Notes: generated by a model from the sequence alone, not told the origin. DNA of 64,000 nucleotides from Lepturacanthus savala (GCA_030544235.1 CM060463.1:1169925-1233924), one strand, 5' to 3'; counted from the first letter of the stretch, positions 1-11,870 are shown. Numbers and translations: made by a program.

Positions 1-1355
1 ATTGCGTGTTTAGCTCCCAATAAGGCACTTTAACATGCTTTTATCTCCTAGAGGGCACTTTATTACACATTTGAACTCTTAAGAGGGGACATTTACATGC
101 TTTTTGGCTCCTAGAGGGCACTTTAATACACTTTTAGCTCCAAAAAGGGCACTTTAACGCATTCTAATAGGGGACTTTTACATGCTTTTTGGTTCCTAGA
201 GTGCACTTAAGCAAAACATGTGGTTTTGGCTTGAAAAAAGGGCACTTTAACACGCTTTTTAGCTCCTAGAGGGCACTTTAATACACATTCTAGCTCCCAA
301 GAGGGCACTTTAACATGTGTTTTAGCTTCTAATAGGGGGCCTTTATGTGTTTTTCAGTTCCTAGAGTGCACTTAACACAAGTTTTGGCCTTTCAAAAGGG
401 CACTTTAATACACATTCTAGCTCCCAAGAGGGTGATTTAATGTATGTTTAGCTCCCAAAAGGGCACTTTAATACAAATTTAACTACCAAGAGGGCACTTT
501 AACACACTCTTTTAGCTCCTAGAGGACACTTTTCCTTTAAAAAGGGCACTTTAAGACACTCTTAGATCCTAGAGGGCACTTTAACACATGTTTTAGCTCC
601 TAAGAGAGGCCTTTACATGCTGTTTGGCTCCTTGAGGTCAATTAAACACACGTTTTGTCTTCCAAAAAGGGCACTTTAATACACTTTTTACTCCCAAAAG
701 GGCACTTAAATGCATGTTTAGCTCCCAAAAGGGCACTTTACTACACTTTTTAGCTCCTAGAGTGCACTTTATTACACATTTCAACTCTGAAGAGGGAGCT
801 TTTACATGCTTTTTGGCTCTTAGAGGGCACTTTAATACACTTTTAGCTCCAAAAAGGGCACTTTAACGCATTCTAATAGGGGACTTTTACATGCTTTTTG
901 GTTCCTAGAGTGCACTTAGGCAGATTTTAGCTTCTAATAGACCTTTATGTGCTTTTCAGTTCCTAGAGTGCACTTACACATGTTTTGGCTCCCAAAAGGG
1001 CACTTTAATACACTTTTAGCTCCCAAATGGGCATTTTACCATTGTTTAGCTCCTAAGAGGGCACTTTAATACACATTCTAGCTCTCAAAAGGGTGATTGG
1101 ATGTATGTTTAGGTCCCAAAAGGGCACTTTAATACAAATTTAACTTCCAAGAGGGCACTTTAATACAAATTTAACTTCCAAGAGGGCACTTTAATACACT
1201 TTTTTAGCTCCTAGAGGACACTTTTCCTTCAAAAAGGGCACTTTAACACACATTTAGCTCTCAAGAGGGCACTTTAACACATGTTTTAGCTCCTAAGCGG
1301 GGCCTTTACATGATTTTTGGCTTCTAGAGGGCACTTTTGCATGAGTTTTGGCTCC
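1..1355. repeat. Degenerate 31-bp minisatellite (GGGCACTTTAA family), left block
   Basis: About 40 diverged units of roughly 31 bp. Each carries a GAGGGCACTTTAA or AAGGGCACTTTAA core followed by a variable ACACA/ACATG stretch and TTTAGCTCC. Units differ at many sites and some are shortened, so the array is old. A larger segment also repeats: the stretch from about 175 (CATTCTAATAGGGGACTTTT) recurs near 870, suggesting block duplication. The window begins inside this array. No gene is visible in it. Confidence 0.95.
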
Positions 1356-1700
1356 TTGATAATAATAATTAATAATAATAATAATATTCCAACTCTATAA
1401 CAGCATGAATCTATTCATATATACATCTACAGCAGGAAAACTGCAGCATGAAGCTGGTATTTAAAGGGTTAACACACCATTTCAGCCTTATTAAAGGAAC
1501 AATCCCAGTTTATTTCCTCATTAAATCCATGATTCATGACACACAGACTGTTTCACAGAGTTTACACTTCAGATATTTCAGCTTTTATGTGGTTTTTATA
1601 AAGTTAGAGTTAAATAATGAAGTCAAACAGCTGATGAAAGAGTAAAAACACATGTGAACGAAGCCGGAGATAAAACTGCTGCAGTTTAATGACAATCAGT
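1356..1700. other. Unique AT-rich spacer with a short AAT tract
   Basis: A short (AAT)n tract lies near 1360-1385. The rest is non-repetitive sequence separating the 31-bp array from the 21-bp satellite. A 65-codon open frame at 1448-1645 has no recognisable motif and is not called as a gene. Confidence 0.6.
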
Positions 1701-2192
1701 CCCGTGTTTTACTGTGTACTTCATGTGTTTTACTGTGTACTTCATGTGTTTTACTGTGTACTTCATGTGTTTTACTGTGTACTTCATGTGTTTTACTGTG
1801 TACTTCATGTGTTTTACTGTGTACTTCATGTGTTTTACTGTGTACTTCATGTATTTTACTGTGTACTTCATGTGTTTTACTGTGTACTTCATGTGTTTTA
1901 CTGTGTACTTCATGTGTTTTACTGTGTACTCCATGTGTTTTACTGTGTACTTCATGTGTTTTACTGTGTACTTTATGTGTTTTACTGTGTACTTCATGTG
2001 TTTTACTGTGTACTTCATGTGTTTTACTGTGTACTTCATGTGTTTTACTGTGTACTTCATGTGTTTTACTGTGTACTTCATGTGTTTTACTGTGTACTTC
2101 ATGTGTTTTACTGTGTACTTCATGTGTTTTACTGTGTACTTCATGTATTTTACTGTGTACTTCATGTATTTTACTGTGTACTTCATGTATTT
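1701..2192. repeat. Homogeneous 21-bp satellite
   Basis: About 23 nearly identical 21-bp units built around TTTTACTGTGTACTTCATG, with only a few single-base variants (for example GTATTT for GTGTTT near 1850 and again in the last units). Because 21 is a multiple of three and the unit lacks stops in several frames, long open frames occur on both strands (for example VFYCVLH and EVHSKTH repeats). These are products of the repeat rather than proteins. Low divergence implies recent expansion or homogenisation. Confidence 0.97.
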
Positions 2193-2295
2193 TATATATA
2201 CTTCTATTCATCTCATCTTTATTTCTATGCTTTTATGTGGTTGTTTTAATGATTTTCTCTATTTAGCGTTGGTCGAGTGAACTGCAGAATAAATA
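2193..2295. other. Short unique spacer
   Basis: About 100 bp of AT-rich sequence between the 21-bp satellite and the next 31-bp array. It contains AATAAATAAAG, but no transcript is implied. Confidence 0.5.
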
Positions 2296-2775
2296 AAGCT
2301 CCTAAAAGGGCACTTTAACATGCTTTTATTTAATAAAAGGGCACTTTAACATGCCCTTATTAAATAAAAGGGCACTTTAACATGCCCTTATTAAATAAAA
2401 GGGCACTTTAACATGCTTTTATTTACTAGAAGGGCACTTTAACATGCTTTTATTTACTAGAAGGGCACTTTAACATGCTTTTATTAAATAAAAGGGCACT
2501 TTAACATGCTTTTATTTAATAAAAGGGCACTTTAACATGCTTTTATTTACTAGAAGGGCACTTTAACATGCTTTTATTTAGTAAAAGGGCACTTTAAAAT
2601 TCCTTTATTTAGTAAAAGGGCACTTTAACATGCTTTTATTAAATAAAAGGGCACTTTAACATGCTTTTATTTACTAGAAGGGCACTTTAACATGCTTTTA
2701 TTAAATAAACGGGCACTTTAACATGCTTTTATTAAATAAAAGGGCACTTTAACATGCTTTTATTAAATAAAAGGG
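2296..2775. repeat. Homogenised 31-bp minisatellite sub-array
   Basis: About 15 units of 31 bp with core AAAGGGCACTTTAACATGC plus TTTATTAAAT or TTTATTTACT. This is the same family as the degenerate left block (shared GGGCACTTTAACATGC), but the units are nearly identical, so this stretch expanded recently inside the old array. Unit subtypes (ATTAAATA, ATTTAATA, ATTTACTAG) alternate irregularly. Confidence 0.96.
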
Positions 2776-3340
2776 CACACATTTGGCTACCAAAAGGGCA
2801 CTTTAATGCAAGTTTTAGTTCCCAAGAGGGCACTTTAACATGCTTTTAGCTTCCATGAGTGTTCCAATTGTACACATTGACATGCTTTGTAGTACCATGA
2901 AGGGCACTTTAACACACCTTTAGCTTCTAAGAGGGCACTTTAACAAGCTTTTAGCTCCAAAAAGGGCACTTTAACACACTTTTATCTCCCAAAAGAACAC
3001 TTTAATGCAAGTTTTTGCTACCAAGAGGGCACTTTATCATGATCTTAGCTTTCAAGGGGGCCCTTTAAGAAACCTTTAGCTCCCAGGAGGGCACTTTAAC
3101 AAGCATTTTACCTGCAAAATGACACTTTAATTCCATTTTAACAAGCTTTTTACTTCCCAAGGGGGCACTTTAACACATGTTTAGCTCCCAAGGTACAAAT
3201 TAACATGCTTTTTAGCGCCTAAGAAGGCACCTTAACACATTTTAACTCCCTAGGGGACACTTTAACACACTTTTATCTCCCAAAAGGGCACTTTAATGCA
3301 GGTTTTACCCCCTTAGAGGGCACTTTAACACTTTTTTACT
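2776..3340. repeat. Degenerate 31-bp minisatellite continuation
   Basis: About 17 diverged units with the GGGCACTTTAA core and TTTAGCTCCCAA linker, continuing directly from the homogeneous sub-array. No coding features are visible. Confidence 0.92.
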
Positions 3341-4235
3341 TCCCCTTGTTGAGGCCACTGAATGACAGGCCTGACTAAACATGAACCAACCAGTTTATTT
3401 GCCGTTTATCAGCAGAAACACCAGTAAACCACGCATCAACTCTCATTAAAAAGGTGCAGCGACGTCTTCCGGAGCCTCTTTGTTCGTACGAACGTCACGC
3501 GGCCGAATCGATAATTTCCCCGAGACAAAATGTTCCCTTCGCTCGGCGCAGCGTGAAAATGTGACATTCAAACATCCTGGAGCCGCCGCCTCGTTTAATG
3601 CAATAACCAAACCGGAAAAACCCGGACATGTGACGGTGAGAAATGAAACGGGCCACACAAAGCAGCATCTGTGGGACCCTGATTCAACTGGGCGGTGCGT
3701 TCACTGCCTGTAGGAATTATGACAATGAGCTGCAGTATAACCAACCACTGGAACCGTATCAGCCACTTTACTACATGAAAAACGTGATAATACGCGTGAA
3801 ATGTCGGCTTCAAACGGGAGAAAACGCTTGATTAACACGCCGCAAACATTAGAGTCTTTTATTTTGAAAGGTTCAGTGTTATTTATTGTGTTATTCCACC
3901 TCCTCCTCCTTCTTTTTGCTTCAAAATCTAGTCTTTGAAGTGATGTTCCTGTTAAATATGATCGTTTCTTTGTCCGTTCATCATTTCCTGTAGATGATGG
4001 ATGGATAATGGAGTTAAAGACCGAGTTAAAGTCATAAAAAATATATGTTTCGTAACCAACATGCAACAAAAATGAATAAATCTAAAGAAATTACACTGAT
4101 ATAACCTCATATAATATAAATGTTACTGCTGTTTTATATTTTTATTTTATTTTTATCCAGGATTTCATTAAAACCTCAATAAAGAACATGGATTTTTGAC
4201 AAAAATTAAATTCACCTCAGTCATTTTTGTGTTAA
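3341..4235. other. Unique sequence island between minisatellite blocks
   Basis: Non-repetitive. The left half (about 3450-3700) is CpG-richer and the right half AT-rich. Overlapping open frames up to 122 codons exist on both strands, but none shows a recognised domain, splice structure or credible composition. Nothing is assigned. Confidence 0.5.
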
Positions 4236-5940
4236 ACATGCTCCAAAAGGGCACTTTAATGCACATTTAGCTTCCAAGAGGGACCTTTACATGCTTTTTG
4301 GCTCCTAGAGGGCACTTAAACACATGTTTTGGCTTCCAATTCTGCACTTTTTACTCCCAAGAAGGCACTTTAATGCATGTTTAGCTCCTAGAGGGCACTT
4401 TACTACACTTTTTAGCTCCTAGAGGGCACTTTAACATGTTTTTACCTCTGAAGAGGGCACGTTAACAAGCTTTCTAGCTCCTAGAGCACTTTAATATGTA
4501 TTTTAACTCCCAATAAGGCACTTTAACATGCTTTTATCTCCTAGAGGGCACTTTATCACACATTTGAACTCTTAAGAGGGGACATTTACATGCTTTTTGG
4601 CTCCTAGAGGGCACTTTAATACACTTTTAGCTCCCAAAAGGGCACTTTAACACATTCTAATAGGGGTCTTTTACATGTTTTTTTGGTTCCTAGAGTGCAC
4701 TTAAGCAAAACATGTGGTTTTGGCTTCCAAAAGGGCACTTTAACACACTTTTTAGCTCCTAGAGGGCACTTTAATACACATTCTAGCTCCCAAGAGGGCA
4801 CTTTAACATGTGTTTTAGCTTCTAATAGGGGACCTTTATGTGCTTTTTGGTTCCTAGAGTGCACCTAACACATGCTTTAGTTCCCAAAAGGGCACTTTAC
4901 CATTTTTTAGCTCCTAAGAGGGCACTTTATTACACATTCTAGCTCCCAAGAAGGTACTTCAATACAAGACACATGTTTTAGCTCATAAGAGGGGCCTTTA
5001 CATGCTTTTTGGCTTCTAGAGGGCACTTAAGCACATGTTTTGGCTTCTAAAAAGGGCACTTTAATACACTTTTTAGCTCATAGAGAGCATTTTTACATGC
5101 TTTTTAGCTCCTAGGGGGCACTTTAATGCACATTCTAGCTTCCAAGAGGGCACTTTAACATGTGTTTTAGCTTCTAATAGGGGACCTTTACATGATTTTT
5201 GCCTCCTAGAGGGCAATTAAGCACATGTTTTGGCTTCTAATAGAGCACTTTAAGACACTTTTTATCTCCTAGAGGGCACTTTAACATATGTTTTAGCTTC
5301 TAATAATTGACTTTTACATGCTTTTTGGCTCCTAGAGGGCACTTAAGCATATGTTTTTCCTTCCAAAAGGGCACTTTACCACATTTTTAGCTCTCAACAC
5401 AGTGATTTAATACAAATTTAGCTCCCAAGAGGGCACTTTACCACACTTTTTAGCTCCTAGAGGGCACTTTTACATGCTTTTTAGCTCCTTGCAGGCACTT
5501 TAACACATGTTGTAGCTTCCAAAAGGGCACTTTAATACATTTTTAGCTCTCAAGAGGGTGATTTAACACACTTTTTATCTCCTAGAGGGCACTTAATACA
5601 CATTCTAGCACCCAAGACGTATGTTTTAGCTTCTAATAGGTGACATTTACATGATTTTTGGTTCCTAGAGGGCACTTAAGCACACGTTTTTCCTTCCAAA
5701 AGGGCACTTTACCACACTTTTTAGCTCCTAGAGGGCACTTTTACATGCTTTTTGGCTCCTTGCGGGCACTTTAACACATGTTGTAGCTTCCAAAAGGGCA
5801 CTTTAATAAGTTTTTATCTCTCAAGAGAGTGATTTAATGCACATTTTAGCTCCTAGAGTGCACTTAAGCACATGTTTTAGCTCCCAAAAGGGCACTTTAT
5901 CACACTTTTTTATCACCTAGAGGTCACTTTAACTCACATT
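4236..5940. repeat. Degenerate 31-bp minisatellite, second large block
   Basis: More than 50 diverged units of the GGGCACTTTAA family (TTTAGCTCCTAGAGGGCACT pattern). The stretch from about 4500 to 4840 closely matches the first 330 bases of the window (same order of unit variants), so the two blocks share a duplicated segment of at least 300 bp. Confidence 0.94.
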
Positions 5941-6368
5941 TCCCAACATCTGGGTCAACTATCAGTGTTTTTACTCATATTCCTATAAAACCCTACATCT
6001 GCCGTGACTCTCACTTCTTTTAAAGACGTTTTTTTAGGTCGAACAACGACTTTTTCCTCCCAATCTGACTTTTAAATCTCACTCTTTCTTCATCCTGACC
6101 CATAATTCATCATTTCTCGCCGTATTTCAGAGCGGAACTGGTCGGTTTAACCGTCGTCTTCGTATCACTACTGGTTCCATGTCATTGAGTAAACTCGTCT
6201 CTTCGCACCTTCAGACGGCGTTTTCGTAACCCTTCGGTCTGTGGTCGCTGCAGCGACTTACGACACGCTGAGTTTGAGGCGTTGAATCCTCCGAGAGGAA
6301 GAAGCCGCTGTAGCAACGACCTCCGACCTGTTGAGTCATGAATGAGCCGATTACTGCCATCAATGGAG

Positions 6369-6370
<2 letters not shown>
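5941..6370. other. Unique sequence, moderately CpG-containing
   Basis: Non-repetitive sequence between the minisatellite and a GT tract. I see no gene, splice signals or RNA structure that I can support. Confidence 0.45.

Positions 6371-6435
<65 letters not shown>
6371..6435. repeat. (GT)n microsatellite, about 32 repeats
   Basis: Uninterrupted GT dinucleotide run. Open frames through it (CVCV or THTH) are artefacts. Confidence 0.98.
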
Positions 6436-6436
<1 letters not shown>

Positions 6437-6539
6437 CTGATCGTTCATTCAAGCAGACGGTTTTTATTTCATCTGTTTGACGCAGCAGAAACAAACAAAA
6501 GTCTCAAAAACCCTGAAGAAAAACAGCATTAAATAGAAG

Positions 6540-7352
6540 TTTGATGTGTTTAAACTCTGAATTTATCAGTTTTCCTGCTGTAAATGATGATAAATGTTAA
6601 ATATCTGTACAAACACAAAGGTTATTGGATTAAAACTGGAATTAAAATAAATCTACAACATGTAGAAGAGTCAGAATCTATTTATGTTGATGTTATAGAG
6701 AAAATAGAGGTAGAATATTAGAAAAAACTTCATTTAAATCTTAAAACAAGAACAAAGAGACAGATAAAATGTTGAAAATATGCTTTAAAGGTAAAAAATA
6801 GAGATAAAAAGTCAGAAACTTGAGATAAAATATAAAAAAAATATGAGTTAAAAGTCAAAATATATATAAAAAAATAAGAAACATGAGAGAAAATGTCAGA
6901 AATATAAGATAAACGTCAGAAACATGAGATAAAAATGTATAAAATCAACATGTTCAGTGACGACAGGAGAGTCAGAATCTATTGATGTTGATGTTATAGA
7001 GAAAATAGAGTTGGAATATTAGAAAAAAACTTTATTTAAAACTTAAAACAAGAACAAAGAGACATATTAAATGTCAAAAATATGTTTTAAAGGTAAAATA
7101 TAGAGATAAAAAGTCTGAAACATGAGATAAAATGTCCAAAATATGCTTTAAAAGTAAAAAAAAGAGATAAAAGTCAGAAAAGTGACATAAAATGTAAAAA
7201 ATATGAGATAAAAGTAAAAAACATGAGATAAAAATGTATAAAATCAACATGTGAGGTGACGACAGAAGAGTCAGAATCTATTTATGTTGATGTTATAGAG
7301 AAAATAGAGTTAGAATATTAGAAAAAAACTTTATTTAAAACTTAAAACAAGA
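6540..7352. repeat. Dispersed repeat A with internal gtcagaaacatgagataaaa minisatellite
   Basis: Three successive partial copies of a repeat whose recognisable core runs GAAGAGTCAGAATCTAT, TGTTGATGTTATAGAGA, then AGAATATTAGAAAAA and CTTTATTTAAAACTTAAAAC. They lie near 6660-6750, 6965-7055 and 7265-7350, spaced about 300 bp apart. Between cores are degenerate units resembling GTCAGAAACATGAGATAAAA. The same element recurs at 24.8 kb, 40.1-41.7 kb and, inverted, at 23.94-24.09 kb. It has no coding capacity and is probably a non-autonomous element or satellite relic. Confidence 0.85.

Positions 7353-7387
<35 letters not shown>
7353..7387. repeat. (CA)n-(TA)n microsatellite
   Basis: Short CA run passing into an (AT)n run at the end of the last repeat A copy. 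Confidence 0.9.
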
Positions 7388-7390
<3 letters not shown>

Positions 7391-7620
7391 AACAGTCTGT
7401 ATAATAAATACTTTTGACACTTTAAGTCCATTTTGCTTCTATTTTCTCCACATTTTACTTTGTTAATTCCTCGTTTTTACTTGTTATTGAATATTTTTTG
7501 TTTTTAATGAATCAGAGAACTTGAGAACTTGAGGTTTTCCAGGGGGTCCATGTGGTCTTCATGGACCTGAGCTCCTCTCAGACCCCCTGGAACCCTGAAC
7601 CCTGATCCACTATCGCTGGG

Positions 7621-7623
<3 letters not shown>
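7388..7623. other. Unique AT-rich sequence with a strong stem-loop
   Basis: Contains a perfect 12-bp inverted repeat, TTCCAGGGGGTC at about 7538-7549 and GACCCCCTGGAA at about 7581-7592, enclosing a smaller TCCATG/CATGGA pair. No gene is visible. Confidence 0.6.

Positions 7624-7672
<49 letters not shown>
7624..7672. repeat. (GT)n microsatellite
   Basis: Uninterrupted GT run of about 24 repeats. Confidence 0.97.
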
Positions 7673-7673
<1 letters not shown>

Positions 7674-7964
7674 ACATTCCTGGTGACAGATGATCTGGTT
7701 CCTGCTGCTTCTGTCTGGATTTAAAGTGTCTGGACTCTATAATATAATATAATAATAATCTATAACAGTTTTAATGTGTTCTTCATTCACTGTTTTATCC
7801 TAATATTAGGTTTTTATATCACATTATGTATTTTGATGTATCCCTCATGCAGATCTCCTCCACATCCACCTATTAAACCTATGAGTAGTTTATCAGAGGT
7901 TCACCTCAGCTGTGAGACACAGAATGTGGTGAAAACGTCCAGGAAATCACATAGTTTCTGATTT

Positions 7965-9135
7965 AATTGGTAAATTCCTCAGTAAAATAACCTCCTAGAG
8001 GAGATCTGCATGGTGGAATGAGCCAAAATATCAGAAACAGAGGGTGGAAACCTGGTGAAGACAAAGAAGAAATGACATGACAGGTATAAAAACAGGTATA
8101 TTAAAGTATTTATGTCTGATTCAGCTCCAGAACTGGAGATCTGCATGGTGGAATCATCCAGAACACCAGCAGCAGAGGGTGGAAACCATGTGACTTATAG
8201 AAAACATAGATATTAAAGTATTTATGTGAACTTTTGTTGTTGAACAAATATTTATTTTACACCATAATATTAAAAATAAATTCTATAAAAATTCTGACGA
8301 TGTGATTTTCTGGATTTTTTTAATCTAATTGAAAACAACCCAACACCCTCTGTTGCTGGTATTCTGGCTCATTCCACCATGCAGATCTCCTCTAGAGCAG
8401 TGATGTTTCTGCCTTTACTGAGGAATTTACCAATGAATTCATTGAATATCCTACAATGTGATTTCATTGATCCCAGTAAAAACCTCAGTTCCATCATTAA
8501 ATAAAGTATTTTTATCTTTTATCTTGTTGATATTCAGTTAAAGTGGAGATCAGAGCCATGAAGTACCATGAAATACCCCAAAATACACAGAAAATACACC
8601 AAAAATACACCAAAACTACACCAGAAATACCCCCTAATATTAGGGTATATATTAATCCATATATTAAGATATTTAATTCATTAAATATCTTACAATGTGA
8701 TTTCCTGGATTCTATCTTTCACAATGAGAGAAAAAATCCAGAAAATCACATCGTCAGAATTTTTAAATAATTTATTTTTAATATTATGGTGTAAAATAAA
8801 TATTTGTTCAACAACAAAAGTTCACATAAATACTTAAATATCTATGTTTTCTATAAGTCACATGGTTTTCACCCTCTGTTGCTGGTGTTCTGGATGATTC
8901 CACCATGCAGATCTCCAGTTCTGGGCCTGAAACAGACTTTCATCTCTCTCTAAAGATTTCCTATGAGATGATTTTTATTCTCAGTAAAATAAATATCTGG
9001 TCGCCTACAACATAAATATCAATGAAAATCTGGTGTAGAGGAGATCTGCATGGTGGAATCAGCCAGAACACCAGCAACGTTTTATTTTAAAGTCTTATTT
9101 TAAAAATCAGACCATGTGATTTTCTGGATTTGTTG
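7965..9135. repeat. Foldback (MITE-like) repeat cluster
   Basis: At least six copies, in both orientations, of a motif containing GGAGATCTGCATGGTGGAAT followed by AACACCAGCA and AGAGGGTGGAAACC. They form two long inverted-repeat pairs: 7965-8052 with 8344-8433 (arms about 90 bp), and 8128-8320 with 8731-8924 (arms about 193 bp, few mismatches). A further forward copy is at about 9037-9080. Terminal sequences share CAGAAAATCACAT / ATGTGATTTTCTGG. No transposase is present. The structure fits a non-autonomous foldback DNA element, possibly several nested copies. Confidence 0.85.
8560..8640. repeat. AATACACCAAAA minisatellite fragment inside foldback loop
   Basis: A few units of the TTTTGGTGTATT minisatellite, in the AATACACCAAAA orientation, preceded by a B-module fragment (AAAGTATTTTTATCTTTTAT then GATATTCAG). 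They lie in the loop of the large inverted repeat. Confidence 0.7.
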
Positions 9136-9575
9136 TGTGTCTCATAGTCAAAGTGAAGCTATGATGAGAATTAAAAGCCTCTCTCATCGTTTTAAGTGGA
9201 ATAATTTGCATAATTGTTGGCGACTAAATACTTAAAAATACAAAGTTCACTGTTCATATCGTCCAATCAGAACAGTTTCTGTCTCCTCTCTCCGACATCA
9301 GCCCTAATCCAGCTTTTGGCTGGAATTTCTCTGTGCGGTTCCTTCTGGACGGCGTCCTGGTCGCCATGGACACCGTGATGGACAGTTGATTAGACGTCGC
9401 CTAGCAACAAACGAGACGCCTCTGCCTCCCGCCACAGAAACGAGTGCGTGTTGGTGGCGGAGCAGCTGCTGCTGCTGCTTTTTGTCTGTTCCTCGACTTC
9501 ACGGCGTCCAGACCAGACGCCGCGCGATGCTGCCATCTTTGTTACCATGGTTACCGAGAGCTGGCTGGACTTTAC

Positions 9576-9578
<3 letters not shown>
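9136..9578. other. Unique, locally CpG-rich sequence with RFX-type X-box
   Basis: The stretch 9340-9540 is GC- and CpG-richer than its surroundings. A sequence matching the RFX X-box consensus (GTNRCC, 0-3 bases, RGYAAC) is at 9396-9408: GTCGCC T AGCAAC. Open frames here continue into the CA tract and are not called. Possible regulatory DNA. Confidence 0.4.

Positions 9579-9613
<35 letters not shown>
9579..9613. repeat. (CA)n microsatellite
   Basis: Uninterrupted CA run. Confidence 0.96.
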
Positions 9614-9614
<1 letters not shown>

Positions 9615-9866
9615 GATTCTCTTTTAAAGGCTGAAAACTTCTTTTTACTTTTACTTTTGTTAGTTTTTATTAATGTTTGTTGATCCTGTGACTCTTGTAT
9701 TTTATTTAATTACATTTATTATTTCTTGTTGTATTTTATTATTATTTTATTATATGTTATAACAGCCAATAACTTAATAAATTATTAATAATATGAAATT
9801 TAACAGGCCAATAAACGAGGCAGGTTTACATAAAAACAAGAACAATCAGTAATTAAAAACTAAACT

Positions 9867-9867
<1 letters not shown>

Positions 9868-9965
<98 letters not shown>

Positions 9966-10036
9966 CTAACGTTTCTGTGGTTAAAGAGAAGTCAGGAGTT
10001 TCGGTAGCTCTGATACCAGTTAGTCTGATTCTAGGG

Positions 10037-10119
<83 letters not shown>

Positions 10120-10214
10120 TGCAGGCAGGAGGAAGTGAGATGTGTGTGTGGAGCCAAGTGATAGTGCTTGTTTCTGTGTGATCTGATGTTGTACCATCAG
10201 CTTTATCAATGAGC

Positions 10215-10280
<66 letters not shown>
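9868..10280. repeat. Three clustered (GT)n microsatellites
   Basis: GT runs at 9868-9964, 10038-10118 and 10219-10280, separated by about 73 and 100 bp of unique sequence. All have the same orientation. A short CA run follows at about 10373-10394, in the opposite orientation. Confidence 0.97.
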
Positions 10281-10283
<3 letters not shown>

Positions 10284-10394
10284 CAGTCGCCTGCTGTGTC
10301 AGGACAGATAAGTGAATCCTGACTGACAATCAATGGAAAACAGAAACACACTGTTCAGTGCTATCAGCAACACACTCACACACACACACACACT

Positions 10395-10700
10395 GTGTTG
10401 AAACAGCGACACACACTCAGTCATATTAAACAGTTTCCTGCAGCCGGACGTTAGAAATTAACCAATTAACTGAGACGATGACGTCGTTGTTACAGTAAAA
10501 CTGATGAAAGATAAAAAAAACTATGATTTAAATTAAATTAATAATTAAACGATGAATTTTACACATTAATTCTCTTTTATCCAGTTTCCTGCTGCTTCTA
10601 CGTCTTTATTTATAGATGAGTTGATAATTATAAATATATGATGGTGGGTTAAATATGAGTCTGATAATAAACGTTAAGTTTAAATTCTGTGATTTAGTGA
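10395..10700. other. AT-rich unique sequence
   Basis: No gene, repeat or RNA feature that I can support. Confidence 0.4.
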
Positions 10701-10701
10701 A

Positions 10702-10995
10702 AGGAAACATCAAACAGTGACATTAGAGCAGCTGGAACCATGAAATATTAGTTATTATACTGAAAACTGAGTGAAATGAACGTTTTAATAGTTGCTGATT
10801 AATTCAACCAATCATTACAGGTGATTATTGGTGATAATTAGATCAATAGCAACAAGATAAAACACTTTATTTAGTGTTGGAGGTTTTTACTGGGATTCAT
10901 GAAGGAAACTCAATAATTAACTTGGAGCAGGAGGATTTTAACGTTTAAACAGGTTTTAACATTTTACTGAAGATTTTACTTCTTGTTGAGGATTT
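10702..10995. repeat. Dispersed repeat module B (copy 1) with 176-bp duplicated segment
   Basis: 10702-10877 is nearly identical to 25588-25762 (only a few differences seen). It runs into the common B segment: AAGATAAAACACTTTATTTA, then GGTTTTTACTGGGATT and GGAGGATTTTA. B copies also occur at about 11880-12010, 25740-25800, 56315-56440 and, inverted, at about 23650-23740. No coding capacity. Confidence 0.9.
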
Positions 10996-11870
10996 TAGGG
11001 TATTTTTGGGGTATTTTGGTGTATTTTTGGGGTATTTCTACATTATTTTTGATGTATTTCTAGGGAATATTTTGGGTATTTTTAGTGTATTTTTGGTGTA
11101 TTTTTGTGTATTTTGGTGTATTTTTGTGTATTTTTGGTGTATTTTTGGTGTATTTTTGTGTATTTTGGTGTATTTTTAGTGTATTTTTGGTGTATTTTTG
11201 GGGTAATTTTTGTGTATTTTTGGGGTAATTTCTGTGTATTTTTGGGGTAATTTTTGTGTATTTTTGGGGTAATTTTTGTGTATTTTTGGGGTAATTTTTG
11301 TGTATTTTTGGGGTAATTTTTGTGTATTTTTGGTGTATTTTTGTGTAATTTCGGTGTATTTCGGTGTATTTTGGTGTATTTTTTGTGTATTTTTTGTGTA
11401 TTTTTGGGGTATTTTTGGTGTGTTTTGGTGTATTTTTGTGTATTTTTGGGGTAATTTTTGTGTATTTTTGGTGTATTTTTGTGTAATTTCGGTGTATTTC
11501 GGTGTATTTTGGTGTATTTTTGGGGTAATTTTTGTGTATTTTCGGTGTGTTTTGGTGTATTTTTGATGTACTTCTGGAGTATTTTTGGTGTATTTTTGGG
11601 ATATTTTGGTGTATTTTTGGGATATTTTGGGGATATTTTAGTGTATTTTTGGGATATTTTGGGGATATTTTAGTGTATTTTTGGGATATTTTGGGGATAT
11701 TTTGGTGTATTTTTGGGATATTTTGGGGATATTTTAGTGTATTTCTGGGGTATTTTTGGCATATTTTGGGGATATTTATGTATTTTTAATGTATTTTTGG
11801 TGTATTTGTGAGTTATTTTCTGTGTATTTTTAGTGTATTTTGGTGTATTTTGGTGTATTTTGGTGTATTG
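10996..11870. repeat. TTTTGGTGTA minisatellite, first block
   Basis: Irregular array of 9-12-bp units such as TTTTTGGTGTA, TTTTTGGGGTAA and TTTTGGGGATA. Sub-blocks differ: GGGGTAATTTTTGTG units at about 11190-11330, GGGATATTTTGG units at about 11600-11750. Open frames (VYFWCIF-type peptides) are repeat artefacts. The array is flanked on both sides by B modules. Confidence 0.95.

Noticed and set aside
1686..2280. Four overlapping open frames of 166-188 codons
   Set aside because: All are readings of a 21-bp satellite; open frames on both strands show it is a period effect.
3701..4069. 122-codon minus-strand open frame
   Set aside because: No domain, and competing frames on both strands; chance is likely.
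5975..6000. TATA-like CCTATAAAACC
   Set aside because: No initiator, CpG enrichment or downstream gene; chance in AT-rich DNA.
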